From Candidatus Vogelbacteria bacterium (GTDB taxonomy: Bacteria; Patescibacteriota; Minisyncoccia; Phycocordibacterales; UBA12445): DNA of 37,486 bases. Where the stretch lies: positions 1-37,486 of the forward strand of contig JACQCV010000030.1 of the NCBI GenBank assembly GCA_016201465.1. Reading direction: 5' to 3'. A program made the position numbers and the translations under genes. Under the pieces are notes generated by a model. The model saw only the letters and a program-made list of their open reading frames with translations. It searched no databases and was not told the DNA's origin. Positions 10,681 through 19,995 of this stretch are shown in pieces. Numbering within the stretch: position 1 is the first letter of the stretch; the number at the start of each line of letters is the position of its first letter.

Positions 10681-13509
10681 TCAAATGACAATATTTATTA
10701 ACCGATTTTTGACTACAAATATTTTTTTTATCTTACTACTCCCAACCCACTTTCTAACATTTTCCCTTTGTAAAGCAAGGCTTTTTAGCTTATCATCCGA
10801 AATATTCATCGTCAACTCCATTGTGTCTCTGACCTTACTATTAACCTGAATTACAATTTTAATTTTAGAATTATTTTTGTGTTCTAATTTGTACTTAGGC
10901 CAAGCAGAAAGATGAATAGATTTTTTGTTTCCAAGCCTCTCCCAAAGCTCTTCGGTAACATGAGGTGCTAGAGGTGCAAGCAAAATTAAAAATGTTTCGA
11001 AATAACTTTTAGGAATTGAGACAGCTTTGTCAAACTCATTAACAAGAATCATCATCGCAGATACCGCGGTATTGAACTTCATCCCCTCGTAATCATCTGA
11101 GACTTTCTTGACTGTATTGTTCACAAGCCTATCAAGTTCATCATTTTTATTATTCTTATCATCGGAAATTTTTTCTATACATCTCCAAACTCTCTCAATG
11201 AATCTTCGAGATCCTGCGACGCTATCCGTATTCCAACTAATCGCGTCGGCAAATGGTCCCATAAACATTTCATACACGCGCAACGTATCCGCGCCCAACA
11301 ACTTAACAATTGAGTCGGGATTAATTACATTTCCTTTCGATTTTGACATCTTCTGACCGTCTGGAGCCAGCACAAAGCCATGGGCCGTTCTCTTCTTGTA
11401 AGGCTCTTTCGTTGGCACCAATTTTTGGTCAAACAAAAACTTGTGCCAAAATCTTGAATACAGCAAATGTAGTGTCACGTGCTCCATGCCACCGTTATAC
11501 CAATCTACCGGCAACCATGTTTTTAGTTTATTTTTATCTGCAAAAACTTTTTTATTTTTCGCATCAATGTACCGCAAGTAATACCAACTTGATCCAGCCC
11601 AGTTCGGCATCGTATCTGTTTCGCGCTTCGCCCACCCTTTACACTTTGGACACCTGACCTTAACCCAATTTTCGATCATGGCCAACGGAGATTCACCAGT
11701 ATCAGTTGGCTTGTAATTTTTTACATTTGGCAATTTTACCGGCAAATCCTTCTCGGGCACTGGCACTAGTCCGCAAATCGCGCAACTGACCACTGGTATC
11801 GGTTCACCCCAATATCTCTGTCTTGAGAACACCCAGTCACGCAACTTATACTTTGTTTTCTTTTGTCCTCCGACAAACTGAACAATTTCATTAACAACAT
11901 CAGAACTTAGTTTACCGTTAAATTTTCCAGAGTTGATCAAAACTCCTTGATCAGAGTGAATCAATAATTTCGAGTAAAAACTATTTTCAGCAATCCAGGA
12001 GTAAACATTCCCCGGTTCCTTGCCTGGCTCTTTATCATTAAATGTCGCACCATATCTATCAATAAGATCATTGGTCTTCTCGTTCAAAAACATTTCCTCA
12101 ATTCTACCGTCTTTGTGTTTGAAAATAAAATAGAATCCGTCACGAGTGCTGAATTCATTCCAAAAATGAGGCTCCATATTCTTTCTTATCAATTCCTTGT
12201 ACTTGTCAAGTTGGTCGTAAGGAATTTCAACTTCAAAGTAACCGTCATCAGTCTTCCTTAAAATTTCTACACCAATGCTCTCGATCGCAGCCTCATCCAC
12301 GCCCATGACATAACTCATACTTTTTTTAGATTCCTTTAAAATCACTGGAATAATTGGCAAATTAAATTTCTCAGCAAAATCTTTATCTCGCTTATCGTGA
12401 GCAGGCACGGCCATAATTGCCCCCGTGCCATAGTGAAATAAAACATAATCAGCAATGAAGATTGGGATCTCCTTTTGATTAGCAGGATTTATTGCTTTAA
12501 TTCCTTTCAACTCAATACCAGTTTTCTCTTTACCTTCTACAGTTCTCTCTAGCTCAGATCTCTTTTTTGTTTCAGTCGCATATGCGACCACCTCATCCCA
12601 ATTCTTTATCTTATCCCTTAGATCTAACAAGGTTGGATGATCCGGAGCTAATACTAAATATGTCGCACCAAAGATAGTATCTGCGCGAGTGGTGAAAACT
12701 GTGACTGGAGGATAGTCGCTGAAGGATTTTCGAGTGTCTGGCCGAGCTTCAGCGAGGAGATCCGAGGACCGAGTAAATCGTTCTGCGACTAGCCGGAAGT
12801 TGATCTCCGCCCCCTCACTTCTACCTATCCAATTCCTCTGTTGAAGTTTAATATTCGGAAGATAATCAACAAGATCAAGATCTTTATCTAATTTATCCGC
12901 ATACTTTGTAATAGACAGCATCCACTGCTCCTTCTCTCTTTTATCTGTCTCACCACCACACCTCTCGCAATGATTATCGATCACTTCCTCATTTGCTAAT
13001 CCGATCTTACACGAAAGACACCAATTAATTGGCATCTTCTTTTTATATGCCAATCCATTCTTCAAGAGCTGCAGGAATATCCACTGTGTCCATTTGTAAT
13101 AACCTGGATCTGTTGTATTCACCTCCCTATACCAGTCAAAAGAAAATCCGCAAGACTTTAACTGTTTCCTAAATATATCTGTATTCTTCTTCGTAATTTT
13201 TATTGGATGTATGCCGGTCTTGATCGCATAATTTTCTGTTGGTAAACCAAACGCATCCCAACCTATCGGATAAAGCACATTAAAGCCTTCCATGCGTCTC
13301 TTCCTTGAGATAATATCCATAGCTGTGTTACTTCTAATATGGCCAACGTGAAGCCCGTCGCCAGACGGATATGGAAACTCAATCAAAGAATAAAATTTAC
13401 TTTTTTTGGACTTATCAAGCGCCTTATAGATTCCAGATTTTTCCCACTTCTTTTGCCATTTGGCCTCGATTTTCTTATGATCGTAATTATTAATTTTAGT
13501 TTGCTTCAT
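10681..13509 (-). CDS. leuS: Leucyl-tRNA synthetase
   Basis: HVGH in PYPSGDGLHVGHIRSNT, KMSKSKGNVINPD, RLRDWVFSRQRYWGEPIP-type core (here KLRDWVFSRQRYWGEPIP), length 942 aa. Confidence 0.97.
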   Translation of the reverse strand: MKQTKINNYDHKKIEAKWQKKWEKSGIYKALDKSKKSKFYSLIEFPYPSGDGLHVGHIRSNTAMDIISRKRRMEGFNVLYPIGWDAFGLPTENYAIKTGIHPIKITKKNTDIFRKQLKSCGFSFDWYREVNTTDPGYYKWTQWIFLQLLKNGLAYKKKMPINWCLSCKIGLANEEVIDNHCERCGGETDKREKEQWMLSITKYADKLDKDLDLVDYLPNIKLQQRNWIGRSEGAEINFRLVAERFTRSSDLLAEARPDTRKSFSDYPPVTVFTTRADTIFGATYLVLAPDHPTLLDLRDKIKNWDEVVAYATETKKRSELERTVEGKEKTGIELKGIKAINPANQKEIPIFIADYVLFHYGTGAIMAVPAHDKRDKDFAEKFNLPIIPVILKESKKSMSYVMGVDEAAIESIGVEILRKTDDGYFEVEIPYDQLDKYKELIRKNMEPHFWNEFSTRDGFYFIFKHKDGRIEEMFLNEKTNDLIDRYGATFNDKEPGKEPGNVYSWIAENSFYSKLLIHSDQGVLINSGKFNGKLSSDVVNEIVQFVGGQKKTKYKLRDWVFSRQRYWGEPIPVVSCAICGLVPVPEKDLPVKLPNVKNYKPTDTGESPLAMIENWVKVRCPKCKGWAKRETDTMPNWAGSSWYYLRYIDAKNKKVFADKNKLKTWLPVDWYNGGMEHVTLHLLYSRFWHKFLFDQKLVPTKEPYKKRTAHGFVLAPDGQKMSKSKGNVINPDSIVKLLGADTLRVYEMFMGPFADAISWNTDSVAGSRRFIERVWRCIEKISDDKNNKNDELDRLVNNTVKKVSDDYEGMKFNTAVSAMMILVNEFDKAVSIPKSYFETFLILLAPLAPHVTEELWERLGNKKSIHLSAWPKYKLEHKNNSKIKIVIQVNSKVRDTMELTMNISDDKLKSLALQRENVRKWVGSSKIKKIFVVKNRLINIVI

Positions 13510-13607
13510 ACAAGATATAAATTACATTAAAATTGACAGAAATACAAATTACTATATGATTGGCCAAGATAATTTTAAAGTTCGTTAAAAATATAAGGAG
13601 GCGCGAG

Positions 13608-14057
13608 ATGATCACAGCAACCTGGCTGATTATAAGGGTTTGGCTTTGGGGAATAGTAGCTATCGCCTTATTTGATCTGGTGAGTAATACTTTTTACACA
13701 ATCACAGATTGGGTATGGTGCCACTATGGACCAGAGAAAAACGCTGGGCCAATACATATTCTGAAAAAGTTCAGGGAAACCGTAAGACTCTTCCAGACTA
13801 AAAACGCTAAATTGGTTAAAATACAAGAGGTACCAGACCTGGATCAGGAGCTAAGTGGTAGATACAAGGTCGACTACTTGGGTGACGACGGTCAGTTTAG
13901 TTTCCATTGGAAATCACTTTATCAAACTAGTTTTTTATCTCGACTAAATAGGCTTTGGAGACGACATCTTGTGCCCATAGTTTTCTGGCCTCTACTGCTA
14001 GGCATCTACATTCTTGGTTGTATTGAAACAAAAATTTACCAGGTCAGAAATAGTTAG
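13608..14057 (+). CDS. Hypothetical membrane protein (about 149 aa; track ORF starts at 13560)
   Basis: ATG at 13608 is preceded by ATAAGGAGGCGCGAG (strong SD); TM segments at both ends; terminator follows. Confidence 0.7.
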   Translation: MITATWLIIRVWLWGIVAIALFDLVSNTFYTITDWVWCHYGPEKNAGPIHILKKFRETVRLFQTKNAKLVKIQEVPDLDQELSGRYKVDYLGDDGQFSFHWKSLYQTSFLSRLNRLWRRHLVPIVFWPLLLGIYILGCIETKIYQVRNS

Positions 14058-14076
14058 ATTCTCACAGCACCTTCTG

Positions 14077-14100
14077 AGTCCCCGCCATGGGGACTTTTTT
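14077..14100 (+). terminator. Rho-independent terminator
   Basis: AGTCCCC-GCCAT-GGGGACT followed by a T-run. Confidence 0.88.
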
Positions 14101-14195
14101 ATTCCGATTTTTAAATTGATCCAACACTATAGACTTTTTACAAATTTCCTCATGTCCATCTTGCATATACTCAAACCAGCTTGATAGTGGCTTTA

Positions 14196-14218
14196 ACTTG
14201 GGGCCTTAGACCCCAAGT
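14196..14218. other. Intergenic hairpin of unknown role
   Basis: ACTTGGGG-CCTTAGA-CCCCAAGT, perfect 8-bp stem without a T-run, between two convergent terminators. Confidence 0.6.
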
Positions 14219-14230
14219 AGTGGTAGTAAT

Positions 14231-14265
14231 CGTAAAAAAACCGCCAAGTTGTAGCTTGGCGGTTT
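14231..14265 (-). terminator. Rho-independent terminator of the 278-aa gene
   Basis: AAACCGCCAAG-TTGTAG-CTTGGCGGTTT, perfect 11-bp stem; minus strand continues into a T7 run. Confidence 0.9.
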
Positions 14266-14281
14266 GATTGTTTAATATTTT

Positions 14282-15118
14282 TTACAACATCTTCCAAAGA
14301 GTAATAGCCAAATAATCATTGAGGACTTTCTCGGCTCGTGCTACGTCCTCAACGTCCGGGCCAAAGTCTGGATCAAAAACAAGAGTTAGCTCGGGAATAT
14401 TGTGACGAATTTTCTTTCCATCTGCTCTGACTATCTTGAAATTCCAAACCTGTTTCATCTGACGGTGCGCTGGGATAGAAGCAATTACCGTCCATCCATT
14501 CTTATCTATCTGGAATCGAAAAGATTCAACCCATTTCGCCCGAGGTGACTTACGATATGGCGTAACAACCGCGCCCTCAAGACTGATCTTTTTCTCAGCA
14601 ATCATACCCTCTGCAATCTTCCAAATATCTGACATGGATTGTTTAGTGATACTAGCCACTGTCTGAAGATAAAAATATCCTCCCCAGAAACTAGCGCCGC
14701 TACCGTCTTCGATAAACTCACCAGTCTTAACCTTTTCGATCAACGCCAAAATAATTTCAGGAATATGGTTCTTAATTGGTCGCTTAAACTGCCTCAGAAA
14801 CTCTTTTCTCAACTCTTTGTGACGTCTTCGTACAACCGATTTGCGATGTCGACATTTTTGCGGTTCACCAATACTGACCACACCATGCTCTGGGTCAATT
14901 TGCCAGCCAACCCCTTCTTTGAAATCACACTCACAATAAAGCTCTCGTCCGACATATTTCTCGCCCTCCCTACTACGATCAGTTATATCACAGAGAACAG
15001 AACCAATATATTCCATCCATGCCACTTCATGACTTAAAACCACAAAGGTCTGAAGAATAGAAAATTTTGGATCATCACCATGCGTTTCATAATATCTCGG
15101 CAAACAGTCATTTATCAT
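14282..15118 (-). CDS. Hypothetical protein (278 aa)
   Basis: Long ORF with GAAAGGAGGAG SD upstream of ATG and a strong terminator; family not recognised. Confidence 0.75.
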   Translation of the reverse strand: MINDCLPRYYETHGDDPKFSILQTFVVLSHEVAWMEYIGSVLCDITDRSREGEKYVGRELYCECDFKEGVGWQIDPEHGVVSIGEPQKCRHRKSVVRRRHKELRKEFLRQFKRPIKNHIPEIILALIEKVKTGEFIEDGSGASFWGGYFYLQTVASITKQSMSDIWKIAEGMIAEKKISLEGAVVTPYRKSPRAKWVESFRFQIDKNGWTVIASIPAHRQMKQVWNFKIVRADGKKIRHNIPELTLVFDPDFGPDVEDVARAEKVLNDYLAITLWKML

Positions 15119-15231
15119 TTACTCCTCCTTTCAACGTTCAACACCTAGAAACATAGTAGCAAACACACAATATATTTACTATCAAACATATACTTCATTT
15201 TAAAAGCAAAATAATGTAGAATAAAAATTGC

Positions 15232-15984
15232 ATGGAGCAATTATACAATATTAAAGAGAAAGAATCACAACCGAAACTTTTATTCAAAGTAATTTTAATG
15301 CGCCACCAGGAACCATTTTATAAGGATGAGGGACATGATTTAACAGAGAAGGGTGTGGCAGGATCTATTGTGGCAGGGAAAAACTTAAAGAAGGACGAGT
15401 TCTTTTCTAAAGATAAACCGATTATACTTTTTCACTCCCCAAAACCCAGGGCCAAAGGCACATTAAGTTTTGTTGCTGAAGGGGCAGAGATACCAACAGA
15501 AGATAAAAGAGAATTTAAGATATTGAGAGATAGTGATATTAAGAATAGGGATGCGGTTCTTACTAGAATTCAAGAAATTAACACTGATCCAGAAAAAATC
15601 GCTGAGGATCATTACAAAAATGAACTATTCCTAAACCGTCCTGAAATTATCGAACCGCAAGAAAATAAAAGAAAACGGCTTTACCGTGCTATGGAATATC
15701 TAATTAGGGTACTGACGAAGGGTGCGGTTAAGCCAAAAGAAGATATCCCACAAATTCTAGCCGTATCGCACTTTGAGGTAATTACACATCTAATCAACGA
15801 TGTTTTTGGAATTGAAAAAGTTGGTCAATATAATTCACCATCGTTCGGCGAACAAGTTAAAATTTCAGCTTACCAAATTACAGATAAAGACAAAATTTTG
15901 TTGAATATCGGCTTTCGTGATCTTGAAAAACGAGTTGTATTTAATAGAAAGACGAGATCAATTGAGCAGATAAGCACAATTTAA
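15232..15984 (+). CDS. Histidine phosphatase (phosphoglycerate-mutase-like) superfamily protein
   Basis: FKVILMRHQEP...LTEKGVAGSIVAGKNL N-terminal motif and AVSHFEVITHLI second-His motif. Confidence 0.78.
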   Translation: MEQLYNIKEKESQPKLLFKVILMRHQEPFYKDEGHDLTEKGVAGSIVAGKNLKKDEFFSKDKPIILFHSPKPRAKGTLSFVAEGAEIPTEDKREFKILRDSDIKNRDAVLTRIQEINTDPEKIAEDHYKNELFLNRPEIIEPQENKRKRLYRAMEYLIRVLTKGAVKPKEDIPQILAVSHFEVITHLINDVFGIEKVGQYNSPSFGEQVKISAYQITDKDKILLNIGFRDLEKRVVFNRKTRSIEQISTI

Positions 15985-15986
15985 CC

Positions 15987-16976
15987 ATGGGCAACAAAAT
16001 CTTTGTTTTAATTAACGAAGGAAAGATCGGAGGTTTTACTGAGAAACCAAAACTGATAGAAACTGTGATTTCACGAGTTTTTATTTTCGATAAAGAAAAT
16101 ATTGTTTTAAAATTTTATAAGAGAGACAACGACTGGTGGAACTCTGATATGAAGGATATTTCCAAAGGTCCATCAAGGATACAATTCATACGTAACGATT
16201 TTAAATTTAACCATTTTTTAAATCCAAAAACATACTTCGCACTAAAGACAGCGCAGATCGTGAACGGAAGTGTCAAACTGGCTGAATCAAAAAGTGACGA
16301 CGACGAACTTGTTATTGTAATGCACAAAGAAGATATCGCTCGAACGTTTACAAGTGTGCTGATTAAAAACACTTTGACACTGGATGAGTATAAAAACATA
16401 GGGCGAACTTTGGCTAAAGTTAAAATATCAATCCCAAAAGACTTTTTACCAGGCAACAAATCTAACTGGTATGAGCAGATGAAAATCCGACTTCAAGATC
16501 TAGCTGGCTGGGTATCAAATGAAAAAGATTTCCCTAGTGAAGTAGCAAATAAGGCACTGGAGTTGTTAAATAACGAGTTGGAGAAGAACAAAAATAAATT
16601 CCAGAAAATAAATAGAAATGATCTTTTTGTCTTAATTGATTGTAATTCAGAAAATCTTATATACTCAGATGGCAATTTACGATTTATTGATGCCTACTCG
16701 CCAAAGGACGACTGGCAAATAGGAGCTTTCGATGTGGATGTTTTTAGAACAGGAAGTGATATCTACGCACTGGCCGAGCAAAATGCCTTCGACGCCTATT
16801 TAGAGGGTGTTAATGAAGTCGCAGGTAATTATTTAGATAAAAGTCATTCGGACTTTTATCTTCTTTATGGCGCAACAATCATGGCTCCATATTTCTTCAT
16901 GCGGAGCAAAAAAGATAAGAAATACTTACCCATAGCCAAAAAGTATTTGAGGTTTATTATGAAGCTTCTTAAGTAA
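15987..16976 (+). CDS. APH/kinase-like fold protein (329 aa)
   Basis: LIDCNSENLIYSDGNLRFIDAYSP resembles HGDxxxxN...hhhID of aminoglycoside-phosphotransferase-like kinases; starts 3 nt after the phosphatase stop. Confidence 0.55.
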   Translation: MGNKIFVLINEGKIGGFTEKPKLIETVISRVFIFDKENIVLKFYKRDNDWWNSDMKDISKGPSRIQFIRNDFKFNHFLNPKTYFALKTAQIVNGSVKLAESKSDDDELVIVMHKEDIARTFTSVLIKNTLTLDEYKNIGRTLAKVKISIPKDFLPGNKSNWYEQMKIRLQDLAGWVSNEKDFPSEVANKALELLNNELEKNKNKFQKINRNDLFVLIDCNSENLIYSDGNLRFIDAYSPKDDWQIGAFDVDVFRTGSDIYALAEQNAFDAYLEGVNEVAGNYLDKSHSDFYLLYGATIMAPYFFMRSKKDKKYLPIAKKYLRFIMKLLK

Positions 16977-16999
16977 TCTTTACTCAAATTTAAAAAATT

Positions 17000-18391
17000 A
17001 TGCAAACACAAAAAGCTTTAGAATATTTTGAGAAGAACTACATAAACTTTCTTGAGGATCTCAAATCTCTTGTTCGTATTCCAAGTATCTCAGCCAGTGG
17101 CTTTGATCATAAGAATGTGGCTAGTTCGGCCGAGGCTGTATCAGCGCTCATGAAAGAGTCAGGCCTAGGGAACGTAGAAATCTTAGCGGTTAATGGTGGA
17201 CATCCATACACCTATGGAGAATGGCTTGGTAAGAAAGGTGCAAAGACTGTTCTCATGTACGCCCATCACGATGTTCAACCAACTGGTGATATTTCGAAGT
17301 GGCAAACAAAACCATTTGAGCCCGAACTGAAAGGTGATCGACTCTATGGCCGCGGTGCCGCTGATGATAAGGCCGGCGTTGTTTCAACTATTGCATCAGT
17401 GGCTTCGTACTTAAAGTCATCTGGCGAACTGCCCTTGAATGTAAAAATAATTATCGAGGGTGAAGAAGAAATTGGCTCCGAAAATTTACCACATCTTCTT
17501 AATCAATACAAAGAAAAATTAATGGCTGATTACATTATACTTTCAGACACTGGCAACTATGACATTGGGATTCCTGCAGTTACAACACAGCTACGCGGCA
17601 TAGTGGCCATTGATATAACTGTCTCAGCACTTAAACAACCAATGCACTCCGGTATGTGGGGCGGGCCACTTCCCGACCCCGTTCAAGCTCTCGCTAAAAT
17701 TATTGCAAGACTTACAGATGATAGAGGCAAAATTTTGATACCAGGAGTTTATGATGACGTGACAGAATTATCAACAGTCGAAAAAAAGAAAATTCAAGAT
17801 CTCCCATGGAACGAAAAGTTGTTCAGAGAACAAGCCTGCGTACTGGAAGATGTAGAACTAGAGCATGATACCGAGCATTCTCCGAACGAGCAGATCTGGT
17901 TTCGTCCATCGCTCTCTGTAAATGCAATCCAGGCATCATCACGGGAACAAGTTTCAAACATCATTGTTGATTCCGCTTGGGCGCATGTAGGAATTAGAAT
18001 AGTGCCAAATATGGATATGAATAAAGTTCTCACTTCACTTACAAATTTCCTACATGACTCTGCCCCAAAAGGCCTCATAGTTGAAATCAAACCTCACACC
18101 TCGGTCTCGTGGTGGAAAACTGACACCAAACATGCAGCATTCAAGGCAGCAAAGATGGCAATCGAAAAGGGTTATGGACGCGAGCCAGTATTTATCGGCT
18201 CAGGTGGTTCAATAGGTTTCGTGGAGCCATTCACAAGGGCCTTAAATGATGCACCGGCAATCTTGGTTGGTGTAGAAGATCCGCAAACCAACGCACACTC
18301 GTGGAATGAGTCTCTTTATCTTCCCGACTGGAGGAAGTGTATCATCTCAACCATCCACCTTTTTGCAGAGTTGGCTAGGATTAAGAAATAA
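17000..18391 (+). CDS. M20-family dipeptidase/metallopeptidase
   Basis: MYAHHDVQPTGDISKWQTKPFEPELKGDRLYGRGAADDKAG and IIIEGEEEIGSENL. Confidence 0.93.
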   Translation: MQTQKALEYFEKNYINFLEDLKSLVRIPSISASGFDHKNVASSAEAVSALMKESGLGNVEILAVNGGHPYTYGEWLGKKGAKTVLMYAHHDVQPTGDISKWQTKPFEPELKGDRLYGRGAADDKAGVVSTIASVASYLKSSGELPLNVKIIIEGEEEIGSENLPHLLNQYKEKLMADYIILSDTGNYDIGIPAVTTQLRGIVAIDITVSALKQPMHSGMWGGPLPDPVQALAKIIARLTDDRGKILIPGVYDDVTELSTVEKKKIQDLPWNEKLFREQACVLEDVELEHDTEHSPNEQIWFRPSLSVNAIQASSREQVSNIIVDSAWAHVGIRIVPNMDMNKVLTSLTNFLHDSAPKGLIVEIKPHTSVSWWKTDTKHAAFKAAKMAIEKGYGREPVFIGSGGSIGFVEPFTRALNDAPAILVGVEDPQTNAHSWNESLYLPDWRKCIISTIHLFAELARIKK

Positions 18392-18516
18392 GAAGAAATA
18401 ACATTCTCATTCATAAGAATATTTGAGTATCTACAAATTACTATACAAGTAGTTTATTTTGTGCTACAACAAATCAGAAACATCTAGATCTTTTACAGAG
18501 TAGAAAGGAGAATATC

Positions 18517-19281
18517 GTGGCATTAGGACCAAGCGAAGAGACTGTTCGAGAACAAGTTGAAAACGAAATTGAAGAACAGGCTAAACACTGTGCTGAAGAT
18601 GCAAATCGTCGTTGGGAAGAGATTGACGACTTAGAATCTAGGGGTACAGTAGTCAATATTGGATTTTGTGTTGTAAATCAGCGTAAATTCATGGTTTTGC
18701 CAATTGCTGAAAAGACCATGAGACTACTAACAAAACTCGGATATAAATGCAAAAAAGATGGAAAAGTTACTCGACAGCGTAACCAAAATGAAAACCAAAG
18801 CGGATATATTTTGGGAATCAGTGCCGAGAAACGCAAGGAGGATGATATGAGACTACCCGAACCTGAGAATCAAATTACGCAGGAAAAGAAAGAAATAGAT
18901 ATCAAGGTCGTGGCGCCCAACTCACCAGACAAACTAAAGGCTATTGATAAACTTCGTGATAGATACAACAGAGCAGTTAGAGACGACGAAGAAAAAGTCA
19001 GGGCGCACGAGGAGAAGCTTAAGGAAACTGCGAAATGGAACCTCGAGCAGATAATCGAAGATGCTGAAATGGCTGTAGACGAGAAACGAACTTTTGTTGA
19101 ATACGATTTTAGTCTTGTCACAGGCCGTGAGGATTTCGACAAAATTATATCTTACCTCGCAGAGTTGCTCGTAAACGAAGGATTTTACGTCCAAAAGCTG
19201 GGTGACATTCTGCAAAATGTACCCCGGCAAGGTGAGCTGAGTCAAACAATAGAGATCTCGGGGTGGGCGCCAAAAAAATAG
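18517..19281 (+). CDS. Hypothetical protein (254 aa), possible internal duplication
   Basis: GTG start with AGAAAGGAG SD; terminator follows; two similar-looking ~85-aa halves joined by a charged linker. Confidence 0.72.
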   Translation: MALGPSEETVREQVENEIEEQAKHCAEDANRRWEEIDDLESRGTVVNIGFCVVNQRKFMVLPIAEKTMRLLTKLGYKCKKDGKVTRQRNQNENQSGYILGISAEKRKEDDMRLPEPENQITQEKKEIDIKVVAPNSPDKLKAIDKLRDRYNRAVRDDEEKVRAHEEKLKETAKWNLEQIIEDAEMAVDEKRTFVEYDFSLVTGREDFDKIISYLAELLVNEGFYVQKLGDILQNVPRQGELSQTIEISGWAPKK

Positions 19282-19290
19282 GCTGTCCAT

Positions 19291-19316
19291 AGCCCATCGT
19301 TATGGTGGGCTTTTTT
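19291..19316 (+). terminator. Rho-independent terminator
   Basis: AGCCCATC-GTTAT-GGTGGGCT followed by T6. Confidence 0.85.
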
Positions 19317-19399
19317 ACTCGACATTTTTTTGGCATTATGATAGAAAGATATTCGAACCAAAAAAAGATCTTTCTAATTAAAATGACAAAGGAGGAACA

Positions 19400-19627
19400 A
19401 TGTTCACACCACTCATGTTTAAATTATTGGGACCAATCTGCTTCTTGATTTGTCTATATGATCCTCTACACGATCTATCCGGGGTATATAACTACGATGG
19501 GCCATTCAGACGTTATCAATATAAGGATGTGCCATATTCGATTGGTGAATTCTTCCACTGGTCTCTACCATTTGGTGTCTTGATTGTCTGGATTCTATTT
19601 ATGATCTACAAGGCCTTCGCCTGGTAG
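19400..19627 (+). CDS. Small hypothetical membrane protein (75 aa)
   Basis: AAAGGAGGAACA before ATG; two hydrophobic segments. Confidence 0.65.
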   Translation: MFTPLMFKLLGPICFLICLYDPLHDLSGVYNYDGPFRRYQYKDVPYSIGEFFHWSLPFGVLIVWILFMIYKAFAW

Positions 19628-19715
19628 AGTAATCTAAAAAACGATGATTACAGATGATTGTGATGGGGTTGACGAGGATGATGATGACTACAATTACAAC
19701 GGGCCAATGGCTTAA

Positions 19716-19730
19716 GACCTAAAGGAGGTC
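19716..19730 (+). promoter_or_regulatory. Shine-Dalgarno inside a short inverted repeat
   Basis: GACCT-AAAGG-AGGTC immediately upstream of ATG 19736. Confidence 0.4.
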
Positions 19731-19735
19731 CCGAG

Positions 19736-19981
19736 ATGAAAACCTTTGAATTTTATGATAGTGACATCACCAGAGAATGTTCAGTTTGTGGAGTTCGTAC
19801 TTGTAACATGCTGATCCTCCGGGAAGATAAGAAGCTTGTGGATATGCGAGTATGCAACAAGCTGGACTGTCTGACCCAAGTAGTCGAGAAGTTAAGAAAC
19901 AACCAGGTAGACAAGACCAAGACCAACGAAATTGGTCCAAGGGGTCCTGGCTTCCCCGGCTGCGCCCTTAACGGAGACTAA
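19736..19981 (+). CDS. Small Cys-containing (zinc-ribbon-like) hypothetical protein (81 aa)
   Basis: Strong SD; ECSVCGVRTC...VCNKLDC cysteine pattern. Confidence 0.62.
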   Translation: MKTFEFYDSDITRECSVCGVRTCNMLILREDKKLVDMRVCNKLDCLTQVVEKLRNNQVDKTKTNEIGPRGPGFPGCALNGD

Positions 19982-19995
19982 AAGGACAGAGAAGA

